In this document: in pieces, positions 19,788-28,616 of the stretch
Layout of the letters: every line of letters starts with the position of its first letter
Numbering within the stretch: position 1 is the first letter of the stretch
DNA from: Cytobacillus oceanisediminis 2691
GTDB taxonomy: Bacteria; Bacillota; Bacilli; Bacillales; Cytobacillaceae
Length of the DNA stretch: 64,000 nt
Direction: 5' to 3'
Assembly (NCBI RefSeq): GCF_000294775.2
Contig: NZ_CP015506.1
Location: 3,385,501 to 3,449,500 of the forward strand
The notes under the pieces: generated by a model
What the model was told of the DNA's origin: nothing
Seen by the model: the letters and a program-made list of their open reading frames with translations, nothing else
Database searches by the model: none
Program-made: the position numbers and the translations under genes

Positions 19788-20165
19788 GTTCGACCCGTTC
19801 TATGGATTTCTCTCTCTCTCCCTCGGATTTCTTCTTCCCCTGTCCGAAATTGAGCCTTCTTCGGACTCACTCCCAGGGATTTCTTCTTCATCTGTCTGAA
19901 GATGTGCTATCTTCGGACTCACTCCCTCGGATTTCTTCTCCTTCTGTCTGAAGATGAGCCTTGTTCGGACTCATTCCCACGGGTTTTTTCTTCTCCTGTC
20001 CGAAGATGAGCCTTGTTCGGACTCATTCCATGGATTTCATCTCCTTCTGTCTGAAGATGTGCTATGTTCGGACTCGTTCCCTCGGATTACATCTTCTCCT
20101 GTCCGAAGATAAGCATTGTTCAGACTCATTTCATAAGACTTCTCTTTCAGCTGTCAGAATGGACA
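19788..20165 (+). repeat. 52-bp tandem repeat array A1 (family A, about 7 copies)
   Basis: The anchor GTCYGAA recurs at 19842, 19894, 19946, 19998, 20049, 20101 and 20153 (the last degenerate), a steady 52-bp step. Each unit holds GTCYGAA and TTCGGAC arms around an 11-base variable loop, then TCATTCC, CTCGGATT and a TTCTTCT stretch. Outer copies are more diverged. The same family recurs at 33845-34302 in the same orientation. It fills most of the 526-bp gap between 19715 and 20242. There are no unique spacers, so it is not a CRISPR array. Confidence 0.92.
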
Positions 20166-20201
20166 CCCTCTGATATCTTTAAATTGCAAAAACAAATAAA
20201 T

Positions 20202-20224
20202 AAAAAAACGGCTGAGGGCAGCCG
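20202..20224 (-). terminator. Terminator of the LacI-family gene
   Basis: On the - strand, CGGCTG-CCCT-CAGCCG is followed by seven T. It separates the regulator gene from array A1. Confidence 0.92.
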
Positions 20225-20241
20225 CTTCAAACAACTTAATG

Positions 20242-21204
20242 CTATACGGTTTGCCGTTCGATCAGCTTCACCGATATCTCCTGATGTGTGTGCTTTTTAC
20301 CATCAATCGCTTGAAGAAGCAGCTGCCTTCCCATTTGAACCAGCGGAATTTCAAGTGTTGTAATGTGCATGATTTTGGCTATTGGCTGGTTATCAAATCC
20401 CATGATTGCCAGATCATCCGGAATATGGATGCCGTTTTCCCTGCAGGAAGTTACTATTCCGGCAGCAGCAAAATCATTTGTTACCAGCAGAGCAGATGGG
20501 GGATTATCCATGTTCGATAATCGCCGGACCACTTCTTCGCCATGCTCAAAATGCAGACATTCATAGAAGATAAATTCTTCCTTATATGGTTCGTCAATTC
20601 GTTTTAAAAAATCAGCATAAGCCTTTCCGCGCTGCCTGCTGTTGGCACCAGTCTTTCTTCCAATGCAATACCCGATTTTCTGATGCCCTTTGTTATGCAG
20701 ATACTCTAAAGCATTAGAGAAACTCATGTAATGGTCGATAAAAGTAGATGATACATTACGATTCCTCGCATCTTCACAGAGAACAATGGGGCCATACTCG
20801 GTAAACTGATTGATGACATCCCATTCGCAGATTCTGGAACAGATGATTAAAGAGTCGATTTGTTTATGCTGAAGCATTTTTAGAGCTTCAATCTCCCTGT
20901 CTTCCTCGTAATTTGTTTGAAAAAGAACTAATTTATAGTTGTTTTTCATGGCCTCATTTGCAATCCCTTCTACCAGCTGGCCGAAATAAGGATGATTGGT
21001 AAAAGGAACTACGACCCCTATAAGAAGTGTTTCCCCTTTACTTAAATGGACTGCATTAATATTTCGCTGATAATTGAATTCCTCCATCACCCGCAAGACA
21101 GCTTCCCTTTTATCCTCACTTACATAAGGATGATTATTCAGCACTCTGGATACGGTCGTAACTGAAACTCCTGCCTTTTTAGCGATGTCTTTTATATTTG
21201 CCAT
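20242..21204 (-). CDS. LacI/GalR family transcriptional regulator
   Basis: A 320-residue regulator. The helix-turn-helix is in residues 2-25 (IKDIAKKAGVSVTTVSRVL) followed by the hinge helix near 50-56. The periplasmic-binding-like sensor domain runs from about 60, with a typical second-half motif in DDLAIMGFDN. It lacks the features that would make it CcpA. An 18-bp perfect palindrome lies just upstream of its start, in the spacer shared with a divergent small membrane protein gene, so autoregulation is likely. No sugar operon is adjacent, and the effector is unknown. Confidence 0.9.
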   Translation of the reverse strand: MANIKDIAKKAGVSVTTVSRVLNNHPYVSEDKREAVLRVMEEFNYQRNINAVHLSKGETLLIGVVVPFTNHPYFGQLVEGIANEAMKNNYKLVLFQTNYEEDREIEALKMLQHKQIDSLIICSRICEWDVINQFTEYGPIVLCEDARNRNVSSTFIDHYMSFSNALEYLHNKGHQKIGYCIGRKTGANSRQRGKAYADFLKRIDEPYKEEFIFYECLHFEHGEEVVRRLSNMDNPPSALLVTNDFAAAGIVTSCRENGIHIPDDLAIMGFDNQPIAKIMHITTLEIPLVQMGRQLLLQAIDGKKHTHQEISVKLIERQTV

Positions 21205-21237
21205 AAAACCACCTAATTTTTTTTCATTTTTTCTTGC

Positions 21238-21255
21238 TATGAAATGCGTTTCATA
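21238..21255. promoter_or_regulatory. Palindromic operator of the LacI-family regulator
   Basis: TATGAAATGCGTTTCATA has 7-bp perfect arms around TGCG, the symmetrical form LacI/GalR proteins bind. It is placed 34 bases upstream of the regulator start and 39 bases upstream of the divergent small gene at 21294. Confidence 0.72.
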
Positions 21256-21293
21256 ATTTAAGCTTTTTTTAACAACTCAAGGAGGTATCCTAA

Positions 21294-21470
21294 ATGTTCA
21301 TTCTATCTGGAATATTATATCTGGTTCTATTATGCAGCTCGATTCTTGCCTTGTCATCTATCCCTATTTCTCTCTATCCGAAAAAGAAAGCTGCAAACAA
21401 AGACATTTATGTAAATGATTATTACAGCCTTCTCTTTGATGTCTATGGCGATGAATCATCACATAAGTAG
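21294..21470 (+). CDS. Small single-span membrane protein, divergent from the LacI regulator
   Basis: A 58-residue protein. The ATG at 21294 follows a perfect AAGGAGG by 8 bases. Residues 2-28 form a hydrophobic helix with Cys15 in its middle (LVLLCSSILALSS), then a KKK stop-transfer patch, and a soluble acidic tail ends in DESSHK. No family recognised. It shares a 90-bp spacer and palindromic operator with the LacI-type regulator, so it is probably its target. The following DUF2164 gene starts 117 bases on and may be cotranscribed. Confidence 0.68.
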   Translation: MFILSGILYLVLLCSSILALSSIPISLYPKKKAANKDIYVNDYYSLLFDVYGDESSHK

Positions 21471-21587
21471 TTGGCAGGAGCTCTCCATTTTCCTGCTGTA
21501 CATATTTCTTTTAAAAATAACAGCCTCCCTTTTGATAAAATTTCCGTGTATAGTAACATGTATCCAAAACCGAAAGGAAGGCATGGC

Positions 21588-21830
21588 ATGTTTTTAAAAA
21601 TAACAAAAGAGCAGCAGCAAAAGATGATCGAGGATATCCAGATTTTTTTCTCTGAAGAAAGAGATGAGGAAATATCTGAGTTCGGTGCAGAAAGGGTGCT
21701 GGATTTTGTTAAAGAGTCATTGGCCCCGCATTTTTACAATGCAGCAATTTCAGATGTTAAGCATGTAGTGGAGCAGCAATATGCTTCAATGGAGGATGAA
21801 ATCCTGACTCTCGAGCGCCCTATAAAGTAA
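21588..21830 (+). CDS. DUF2164 family protein
   Basis: An 80-residue protein matching DUF2164: it opens ITKEQQQKMIEDIQIFF, continues SEERDEEISEFGAERVLDF, and has the APHFYNAAISDVKHVV block. The family is small, helical and of unknown function. I chose the ATG at 21588 because AAAGGAAGG lies 6 bases upstream; the in-frame extension upstream overlaps the ribosome site and the previous gene's 3' region. It is probably read with the small membrane gene upstream. Confidence 0.82.
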   Translation: MFLKITKEQQQKMIEDIQIFFSEERDEEISEFGAERVLDFVKESLAPHFYNAAISDVKHVVEQQYASMEDEILTLERPIK

Positions 21831-21979
21831 TTGTTTGTTGAAGTTTCACTTTACAGCAGTCTAACGGGCATAAGACTCCCTCACTCAAAGGTTCAACTGA
21901 GGATGTACGGGAGTCCAGCTGCCCATACGGTCCGATTGGTTCAGCTAACAATCAAACTTAAACATAGGATTTCTTCAAC

Positions 21980-22108
21980 CTATTTTTTATCATTTAATAC
22001 ATCATTCACAAACATGGCAGAGTTTCCGCTCGAATCAAAAAAGATTGTCCACAGCAGAATAAACGGTAAAGCAGCGACCCATACTGCAAATTTAAACATT
22101 TTCTTCAA
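21980..22108 (-). CDS. Very small membrane peptide
   Basis: A 42-residue reading frame with one hydrophobic helix (FAVWVAALPFILLWTIFF) and a short polar tail ending NDKK. TTG at 22108 follows GGGG by about 6 bases; the ATG three codons later lacks a ribosome site. No homologue is recognised. Coding is supported by the clean membrane-protein composition, in a region where the + strand reading (21831-22172) has no ribosome site and no protein-like composition. Confidence 0.45.
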   Translation of the reverse strand: MKKMFKFAVWVAALPFILLWTIFFDSSGNSAMFVNDVLNDKK

Positions 22109-22315
22109 TATTATCCCCATCCTTCCTCATCCATTTTTTTACATTATACCAAGATTCCACCTAATTTTCTAATAATTCCAGTTCTTCGAAATGATGGCGT
22201 TACCAGTGTAAATAAACTTTAATACTATGTTATCTGCTTGTTATTTTTCTGAAAGTGTTCAGTGTTATGATGTTTTTGAATGCTAAATAGATTTTATAGA
22301 GAGTGAGCATGAAGC

Positions 22316-22804
22316 ATGAACATTACTGATGCTGTGGCACAATTACATAAAGCTGGAATAAAGGCGAATGGGGCCGACATTGAGCGCTGGATTGAAGAAG
22401 GAAAAATGAAAGCGGATCGAAGCCCCAGGAGGCAAATCAGCTACACAATTAAGACGAAGGATCTCAATGATTTCATCATCAAAAAACATGAAGAGCTTTA
22501 TCAGCAAAAACTAGAAGGGATCCTCGTGCAAGTTAAAGACCTTAAAGGACAAATAGAGATCCTGAATACTAGAGTCCAAATAGAGGAATCCAAAGTTAGA
22601 TCATTGAAGAAAATGATACAAGTCCAAAATATGATTGCTGATGAAGAAATCAAGCCTGGAAAGCTTCTGGGCTTGAAACCTGATGAGGATATGCAATTGA
22701 TCCGTAAAGAATTCAAGAAACTGCTAAAAGCCCTCCATCCAGACCGAGGCGGTGATGAAAGGCTTTTTAAGGTATTTAATGAACATTATAAAAACATCAT
22801 CTAA
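22316..22804 (+). CDS. HTH-like, coiled-coil and C-terminal J-domain protein
   Basis: A 162-residue protein. The first ~55 residues resemble a winged-helix start for replication or transcription proteins (VAQLHKAGIKANGADIERWIEEGK). Residues ~58-105 form an amphipathic coiled coil. The last ~45 residues are a partial J domain with the HPD tripeptide (KALHPDRGGDERLF), which in DnaJ proteins stimulates DnaK. The J domain is normally N-terminal, so a C-terminal one after a DNA-binding-like head is uncommon. GAGTGAG lies 8 bases before the ATG. The target of the predicted DnaK recruitment is unknown. Confidence 0.75.
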   Translation: MNITDAVAQLHKAGIKANGADIERWIEEGKMKADRSPRRQISYTIKTKDLNDFIIKKHEELYQQKLEGILVQVKDLKGQIEILNTRVQIEESKVRSLKKMIQVQNMIADEEIKPGKLLGLKPDEDMQLIRKEFKKLLKALHPDRGGDERLFKVFNEHYKNII

Positions 22805-22808
22805 AATG

Positions 22809-23299
22809 CTAACCGTTTGATATGGAATATACATACATCTTATTTCCCGCTCTGAGAAATGTTTTTTCCTTTTTCATGCCAGCTTTTTCCGCAACACGGA
22901 TAGAAGCAAAATTTTTCACATTTATAATGGAAACCAGCTTTTTATATTTTAAGCTTTTAAACCCATATTCCTTACAGGCTAATGCCGCTTCCGCCGCATA
23001 GCCTTTTCCCCATTCACGCCTGGCAAACAAATAGCCAATCTCCATTTCTGTAACGCCGCCTGTATCCTGGGGGGGAATTCCGCACTGCCCCAAAAACCTG
23101 CCGGATGTTTTTTCTTCCGCAACCCAAAAGCCCACACCATGCGTCCGATAATTATGCAAGGTCCAGCTGATCCATTCTTCGGCCTGTTCTCTTGTTTTTG
23201 TTGAGCGATAAAATCTCATGGCCACCGGGTCAGAGAAAATTTCCATTAAATGAGACAGATCGCTATTAATCTGTCTGTTTTGATAATAGGAGCAGTCAC
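22809..23299 (-). pseudogene. Frameshifted GNAT acetyltransferase
   Basis: Residues from 23246 to 22809 read as a RimJ/RimL-type GNAT (EIFSDPVAMRFYRSTK, acetyl-CoA loop REWGKGYAAEA, and a SIINVKNFASIRVAEKAGM end). The first strand is missing from that frame. It is found in another frame: a GTG at 23299, with AGG-rich bases upstream, gives TAPIIKTDRLIA and then stops. The two parts join if a few bases (not a multiple of three) were lost near 23255-23265, where a normal enzyme has about four more residues. So the gene is probably inactive, unless the ATG at 23246 yields a truncated protein. Confidence 0.72.
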
Positions 23300-23321
23300 C
23301 CTTTATTCCCCTTTCGCTGCA

Positions 23322-24599
23322 CTAAAGACCGTTTCTTTCCTTTCTAGCAGGCATTAACATTTCAAACTCAAATAAATAGTTCAGGAGCTGGTCAAATTCG
23401 TCCGTCTGAAAAACTAATTCCTTATCATTAAATACATAAACAGCAGCATCTGTGATTGCCTCTCCATTTTTTAATGTTAGTGTCTCTTGAATCTCTATAT
23501 TTTCCACCAGCTTGAAGTCTTCCTTATTTGGAGATTTAAACTGCTCAGTAAAGGCAGATGGTCCAATAGCAAGAATAGAAACCTTTTCAGCATCCTTCGC
23601 TAGCCATTTAGCAGCGGAAAAGACCGTGTCAGGAGCTTTTATCACATTGATGTTTTCGATTGCTCGATAGTAAGGGATGTCCTTATTTAGCTGAATCACC
23701 TCTAAAGAGATTTTCTGTCCAACTTTAACCTCTTCCATATCTGCAGCAGTAAAAATTTTATCATCCACTTGGATTACTCCTAAATTTCGATCCAGCTTTG
23801 TGACTTTTCCCTCTATTGTGCTTTTTTTAGAATACGTATTTTCTTTCATATATTTCAATAACTCTTCTAGAGAAGCTGCGCGAAATACTTCCTTCGTATG
23901 ATCAAATAAAATATAACATGGCTCTTCCTTTACTTGTAATTCAGGATAAATATCATTTACATCCTTTAGACCTAATGAATTGCTTGTTTCGAAAAGAAAG
24001 TGCAATGGTTCCGAATAGAGTTCATCAATTACATTTTTATCAGTATCTCCAACAATCAGAAGTGAATGATACCCTTTATTCCTTGCCAGATAGTTCTTTT
24101 CCGGACTAACCTCTTTAATGTTAACAGGTATGATATATTCAGCCCGCTTGCCATCCTTCCAGTAGGCTTTTATAGAATATATTTCTTTGCGGGATTCGTT
24201 TCCTAAAAGTGTAAATCCAAGATACAGAGTTTGATAGGGCTCTGCTTTAATTTCTCCATTATAGTAGGTTCCTCTTGCAATGAAGATTGGCTGCTGATTT
24301 TTAGGAAATTCTATGTTAAGATTCTCTCGAAATTCAGCATGCTGATATTCAATCAATTGCGTAAGATCTTTTATCTCCTTCTCAATTTTTCCTGCGTTCC
24401 ATGTATAAGTGCTTAAGATTGGATGTAACTCCTGCTCCCCTAATAGTACAGTGGGCATTGGCGGTTTTTCTTCCTTGTATACCTTTTGCTTATCTATATA
24501 GAACATCGCTAAGAGGATCGAAATAATCGTTATTCCCCACATGATCTTTTTATTCAGCCTCAAACGTTCAGATGACTCCCTTTTTTCTTCCAGTTCCAT
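23322..24599 (-). CDS. Single-span membrane protein of unknown function
   Basis: A 425-residue protein with a short charged cytosolic start, one membrane helix at about residues 20-36 (MWGITIISILLAMFYID) and a large extracytoplasmic part. The outer part is rich in beta strands and Lys/Glu. It includes a stretch near residues 270-320 (VTKLDRNLGVIQVDDKIFTA) that resembles a small beta-barrel or OB-like module. I recognise no family. GAGGGG precedes the ATG. It is followed by the broken GNAT gene in the same direction. Confidence 0.68.
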   Translation of the reverse strand: MELEEKRESSERLRLNKKIMWGITIISILLAMFYIDKQKVYKEEKPPMPTVLLGEQELHPILSTYTWNAGKIEKEIKDLTQLIEYQHAEFRENLNIEFPKNQQPIFIARGTYYNGEIKAEPYQTLYLGFTLLGNESRKEIYSIKAYWKDGKRAEYIIPVNIKEVSPEKNYLARNKGYHSLLIVGDTDKNVIDELYSEPLHFLFETSNSLGLKDVNDIYPELQVKEEPCYILFDHTKEVFRAASLEELLKYMKENTYSKKSTIEGKVTKLDRNLGVIQVDDKIFTAADMEEVKVGQKISLEVIQLNKDIPYYRAIENINVIKAPDTVFSAAKWLAKDAEKVSILAIGPSAFTEQFKSPNKEDFKLVENIEIQETLTLKNGEAITDAAVYVFNDKELVFQTDEFDQLLNYLFEFEMLMPARKERNGL

Positions 24600-24699
24600 A
24601 TGAGCGCCCCTCTCTGATGAATGCTGGCACTTAGTAATTTGATAAAAAACCCGTTATCCCGCCAACAAAGCTGAAAAAAGCCGTCATGAAGACAGCTTA

Positions 24700-25440
24700 T
24701 TATTTCATACATTCATAAACAGGAAAAGATTGTCCATCTCCGTACCCATCTCTAACTTCATGAACGGCGATTTGCCTAAACCCGTTATCTTTGAGTACTC
24801 TATTGAATTCACCTGGATCATAGAGCCGGATAGGAAAATCCATCAATTCTGTTCTTTCTGCGGTTCCCTCTCCAACAGCATCATACTTCAGCTGGATATG
24901 CAGGATTTTCGTTTCGTTATCATAAGCTATTTTTCTATTTTCAATAATGGTCTGCCCCACTAATTCCTTCCTGTTCGTTTCTGTCCATTCTGCAGCTTCT
25001 TCTACTTCATTATCTTTTTCTACAATGGTAAGAAGCATTTTTCCTCCTTCATTTAGGGCATTCTTTAAATTTTGAAGACTTATATTTACCAGGGAGTCAG
25101 GCAAAAGTGAAAAAGAACCATACGGGATCATAATTAAATCGTATTTGTTAGTACTTTTAAACTCTTCTATCTTTTCCTGAAAAACATTAGGATTTAAGTT
25201 TAATTTCTCAGCTTTTTCCTTACAGACTTTCAGCATGTCTTGTGAAACATCAAAACCATCAGTCTCGATGCCATGCTGAATAAAAGGTATGAGCATTCTT
25301 CCATTTCCGCACATCGGCTCCAATACTTTCATCTTCCTGTCTTTTACATATGACAGATAAAAGCTCAACTCTGGACCCTCTGCCATTGATTTATAACTTT
25401 CATACATCTTAGTGCAGAGTTCCCCGTAGTAGGCAATCAT
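24700..25440 (-). CDS. Class I SAM-dependent methyltransferase
   Basis: A 246-residue Rossmann-like methyltransferase. Motif I is VLEPMCGNGRML (about residues 39-50), followed by the acidic turn GFDVSQDML and the motif IV region YDLIMIPYGSF. The C-terminal half resembles small-molecule methyltransferases of the Methyltransf_25 type. Its ATG overlaps the stop of the Nudix gene by 4 bases, so they form a translationally coupled pair. The substrate is unknown. Confidence 0.85.
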   Translation of the reverse strand: MIAYYGELCTKMYESYKSMAEGPELSFYLSYVKDRKMKVLEPMCGNGRMLIPFIQHGIETDGFDVSQDMLKVCKEKAEKLNLNPNVFQEKIEEFKSTNKYDLIMIPYGSFSLLPDSLVNISLQNLKNALNEGGKMLLTIVEKDNEVEEAAEWTETNRKELVGQTIIENRKIAYDNETKILHIQLKYDAVGEGTAERTELMDFPIRLYDPGEFNRVLKDNGFRQIAVHEVRDGYGDGQSFPVYECMK

Positions 25441-25895
25441 TCATCTTCCCCCTCCTGCTTTTTATATCCTATCCCTTTCTGGACCGCCCATATGTGGTGA
25501 CTGTGAACCAGCAATTCTGCTATTCTTTCAGTTTCAATCCACTTTATTGCATGGTCTTCTTCAGTCGGCTCTTGTATTTTATCCGCCAGATCAGCCAGAT
25601 AAAAATACCCGTCACTTAGCATTGGCTTTTTCTTGGTCTGCGGCAAATAGCTCTTTGCATTACCGATAAAGAATAAATTTGAAATCTCATAGCCGGTCTC
25701 CTCCAGTACTTCCCTTTTCAGACATTCGATTTCCCCTTCACCTTTTTCTATTCCTCCGCCTGGGAGAAAGTAATGGCCAGACTGAGTTTGCACAGTTAAT
25801 ACTTTTTCATTTTCCGGGTTGAATATGACAGCGTAAGCACCCTTGCGTATTTTATAATCAAGTCCTTTTTTTTGATTCCCGAATATATTGCTCAT
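25437..25895 (-). CDS. Nudix hydrolase
   Basis: A 152-residue enzyme that hydrolyses nucleoside diphosphates linked to another group. The Nudix box is complete: GGGIEKGEGEIECLKREV then LEETGYEI, with the REVLEETG metal-binding core. The ATG at 25895 is preferred because AAGAAGG lies 7 bases before it; the frame is open further upstream without a site. It resembles MutT/YtkD-like or ADP-ribose types, but substrate cannot be assigned. It is coupled by a 4-base overlap to the methyltransferase gene. Confidence 0.87.
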   Translation of the reverse strand: MSNIFGNQKKGLDYKIRKGAYAVIFNPENEKVLTVQTQSGHYFLPGGGIEKGEGEIECLKREVLEETGYEISNLFFIGNAKSYLPQTKKKPMLSDGYFYLADLADKIQEPTEEDHAIKWIETERIAELLVHSHHIWAVQKGIGYKKQEGEDE

Positions 25896-26099
25896 TCTCT
25901 TACCTTCTTTGTATAATGTGCTTTTAAATTCAGTCTTGCTTTCAAATTTGACCAATCATTTATTCCACATTCTTATGTGATTATCCTTTATAAAGAATGC
26001 CAAATCAGCAAATTAAAGATCTGAAGTTTCGTATTGCGAATTAAATTCAAAATCTTTAAAATAAAACAGAAAACATCATTGAAAACTAGGGAGACACGC

Positions 26100-27317
26100 A
26101 TGAACCGTAAAATTTTTCTGTATGTAAAAGCCTTTTCCGATTTGGGTACGTTCATGGACCTGATTGCCATTAATGTGCTCATGTATGCGGCCACCGGAAG
26201 CTCTGCCTGGCTTGCAGCGACAATGGCCATCAGGACACTTGGCGGCGTTTTATCAAGTCTTTTCTCAGGGGTTCTGGCCGATCGCTATGACCGCCGAAAA
26301 ATTATGATTTGGACAGATGTATTCCGGGCAGTCATCATTTTAGGCTTAATACCTTTTCCAAATCCACTCATGATTCTCATTGTCTGCTTCTTTATCGGAT
26401 TGACATCAAGCTTTTTTGCAGTTAGCTACAGCGCAGAAATCCCTCAGATTTTTGGCGAGGATAAGGTACTTGAGACGAATGCGTTAATTTCCCGATTAAC
26501 ATCTGTCAGTCTGGTGTTTGGTTTTATCGGGGCTGGAGTCATAACTGATTTCCTCGGATACCAGATAACTTTAATCATTGATGCCGCCACATACGTCATT
26601 TCAGCACTCGTTTTATTAAAAATGAAATGGCAAACGTCGGAATCGGCTGTGAATAAAAAAATCAGCAGCGGCCTTAAAGAAAAACTGGCCAGCATTGGCA
26701 GGGATATGAAAGAAGTTTATTCGTTTATATTACTTAAACCGATGCTGCTTCTGGTGAATATTGTCTTCCTCTCAGGCGCATTTGCAGGAGCTTCACATAA
26801 CTTAGGGATTCCGCTGCTCGCTGAAAACATCGACAGCAGCAAACAAAGTTTCTATTACGGGTTGATTTGGGGCGTTTGGGGGATTGGTTCCGTACTGGCA
26901 ACCATGATTCTGCCAAAGCTGAAAAGCCTGCAGGGGAGCCGTTTATATTATGCTTGTTTTTTTACAGCGATGCTTATGTCAGCAGGATTTATCACCTTCC
27001 TCTCAAATAGCAGCTTATGGATTATCCTGCCGTTTGCCTTTTTAACTGGTATTTTTGATGCCTGCTTTACTACTATGCATGCGACAATCCTGCAAAAGAC
27101 AGATAATCATATTAGAGGGAGAATTTTTGGAGTAGGCATGCTCTTAAAATCTCTAGGTTTTGCCCTCGGATTCGCTGTCGCTCCTGTTTTATTGGAGTCT
27201 TTATCTTTGTCTAAGATGGTATGGATATTCCATGGGTCCCTGATTACCACAGTCATTCTGGTGATTTTCTTTTCGAGAAAGCCGGTAAAGGCTGAACAGA
27301 TGGGTCAAAATGTTTAA
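26100..27317 (+). CDS. MFS transporter, EntS/macrolide-efflux type
   Basis: A 405-residue, 12-helix exporter of the MFS_3 group (enterobactin exporter EntS, macrolide efflux MefA). Motif A in loop 2-3 reads GVLADRYDRRKIMIW. The opening AFSDLGTFMDLIAINVLMY is typical of this group. AGGGAGA lies 5 bases before the ATG at 26100; an earlier in-frame ATG has no site. It ends at a strong terminator shared with the convergent SDR gene. The substrate is unknown. Confidence 0.87.
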   Translation: MNRKIFLYVKAFSDLGTFMDLIAINVLMYAATGSSAWLAATMAIRTLGGVLSSLFSGVLADRYDRRKIMIWTDVFRAVIILGLIPFPNPLMILIVCFFIGLTSSFFAVSYSAEIPQIFGEDKVLETNALISRLTSVSLVFGFIGAGVITDFLGYQITLIIDAATYVISALVLLKMKWQTSESAVNKKISSGLKEKLASIGRDMKEVYSFILLKPMLLLVNIVFLSGAFAGASHNLGIPLLAENIDSSKQSFYYGLIWGVWGIGSVLATMILPKLKSLQGSRLYYACFFTAMLMSAGFITFLSNSSLWIILPFAFLTGIFDACFTTMHATILQKTDNHIRGRIFGVGMLLKSLGFALGFAVAPVLLESLSLSKMVWIFHGSLITTVILVIFFSRKPVKAEQMGQNV

Positions 27318-27332
27318 GAAGGAGAATTTAAG

Positions 27333-27371
27333 AATGGGCCTTCCCCTTAATCCTGGGGAATGGCCCATTTT
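27333..27371 (+). terminator. Bidirectional terminator between the MFS and SDR genes
   Basis: AATGGGCC-TTCCCC pairs with GGGGAA-TGGCCCATT around a 7-base loop. It sits between two convergent genes and can serve both strands. Confidence 0.85.
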
Positions 27372-28281
27372 ATGAGGATGTAATCTGTCCTCCATTAACA
27401 TGTAGGGTTTGCCCGGTTACAAATCTTGAATCATCTGATGCAAGGTATACAAAAGTTGGCGCAAGCTCAAATGGCTGTCCCTGCCGGTCCATCGGGTTGC
27501 CGGCTAATGTGACCTCGTCCGCGGAGAAACTGGACGGAATAAGCGGCGTCCAGAAACGGCCTGGAGCCACTGCGTTTACGCGAATCCCCTTTGCTGCCAA
27601 ATTATTGGCAAGTGCCCTGGTAAAGCCAACATTAGCTGCTTTTGTCGCGGAATAGTCGATTAATTGCTCATTCCCATAGTATGCGACTACTGATGATGTA
27701 TTTATAATTGAACTTCCGGCTTTTAAGTATCTGAGAGCTGCCCGCGTTGTGTAAAAATGAGAATAAACATTCACTTTAAAGGTATCATCGAATTGTTCAT
27801 CCGTAATATCGAGCAGGCTTAATTGCTGGAACTGAATTCCGACATGATTGCAAAGGATATCCAGTTGCCCGAAGGTTTGAATTGTTTTTTCCACAATGTC
27901 GGCGCAATGCTCTTTTTCCCTCACATCTCCCGGAAGCAATAAGCAGCTTTGCCCGATTTCTTCGATTCTTGATTTAGTCCGATTCGCATCCTCATGTTCA
28001 TCCAAATACGAAATTGCTACATTTGCCCCTTCTTTTGCAAAAGCTATTGCCGCCGCAGCACCAATGCCGCTATCTCCTCCCGTGATGAGCGCCACTTTTC
28101 CCGCAAGTTTGCCTGTACCAATATAATTGGGATTCTCAATGATTGGTCTCGGAACCATTAGTCCTTCTGTCCCCGGCTGCCGAAATTGCCGCTGCTCCGG
28201 TACTGTAATCGCCACTTCTTCATAACGGGTTATTTTCCCATAATTAGGGTGCATGGGATATTCTTTTTTCCGATCAGGCAT
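27370..28281 (-). CDS. SDR oxidoreductase, YhdF/YhxC/YdaD (stress SDR) type
   Basis: A 303-residue SDR with the N-terminal extension typical of the bacillal stress-induced group ([19 protein letters not shown]). It has the cofactor loop TGGDSGIG and the active-site Tyr-Lys in YSATKAA. The usual NNAG motif reads CNHVGIQ here, a departure at a position that stabilises the central sheet, so activity may be altered. B. subtilis relatives are under SigB or spore control. The substrate is unknown. The 3' end touches the shared terminator. Confidence 0.85.
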   Translation of the reverse strand: MPDRKKEYPMHPNYGKITRYEEVAITVPEQRQFRQPGTEGLMVPRPIIENPNYIGTGKLAGKVALITGGDSGIGAAAAIAFAKEGANVAISYLDEHEDANRTKSRIEEIGQSCLLLPGDVREKEHCADIVEKTIQTFGQLDILCNHVGIQFQQLSLLDITDEQFDDTFKVNVYSHFYTTRAALRYLKAGSSIINTSSVVAYYGNEQLIDYSATKAANVGFTRALANNLAAKGIRVNAVAPGRFWTPLIPSSFSADEVTLAGNPMDRQGQPFELAPTFVYLASDDSRFVTGQTLHVNGGQITSS

Positions 28282-28418
28282 AGAAACCCTCCTAATATTC
28301 CACTCCCGACTAAAATATGCGGAAAATGCCCAATTTGTTCTCCCGATATACGGGAATTTGCATCAAACCGGGCAGAAGTGCATAAAGTGAATGGAGAGAT
28401 GCCGAGGAGGAGAAGGAT

Positions 28419-28592
28419 ATGGAGCCGTTTTATTACTCACCGGAAGTAAAATTTTTATTAGTCAGCCAGTCAGATGAAAAAGTGAAGATTATGTATAATT
28501 CAAATGCTCAGAGTCTGCGATTGCCAGTGATAGGGATGAGGCCTCCTTTCTATTGTCAACCCACATATAAGCAATACTACCCTGTCATTTAA
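28419..28592 (+). CDS. Small Tyr/Pro-rich protein
   Basis: A 57-residue reading frame below usual annotation cut-offs. The ATG at 28419 follows a GGAGGAGAAGG purine site. The protein opens MEPFYYSPEVKFLLVSQSDEK and ends PPFYCQPTYKQYYPVI, with five Tyr and four Pro in the last third. Such Tyr/Pro-rich tails occur in spore-coat and surface proteins, but no family is recognised. It lies between the divergent stress SDR and the degenerate UPF0060 gene. Confidence 0.6.
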   Translation: MEPFYYSPEVKFLLVSQSDEKVKIMYNSNAQSLRLPVIGMRPPFYCQPTYKQYYPVI

Positions 28593-28616
28593 AATAAAAA
28601 GGTATAAAAAATAGCC

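Noticed and set aside
19788-20165. CRISPR array
   Set aside because: The whole 52-bp unit repeats with no unique spacers, and no cas gene is in the window. The same holds for the other three arrays.
21831-22172. 113-codon + strand frame
   Set aside because: Begins right after a stop codon without a ribosome site and has non-protein-like composition. The - strand small membrane frame fits better.
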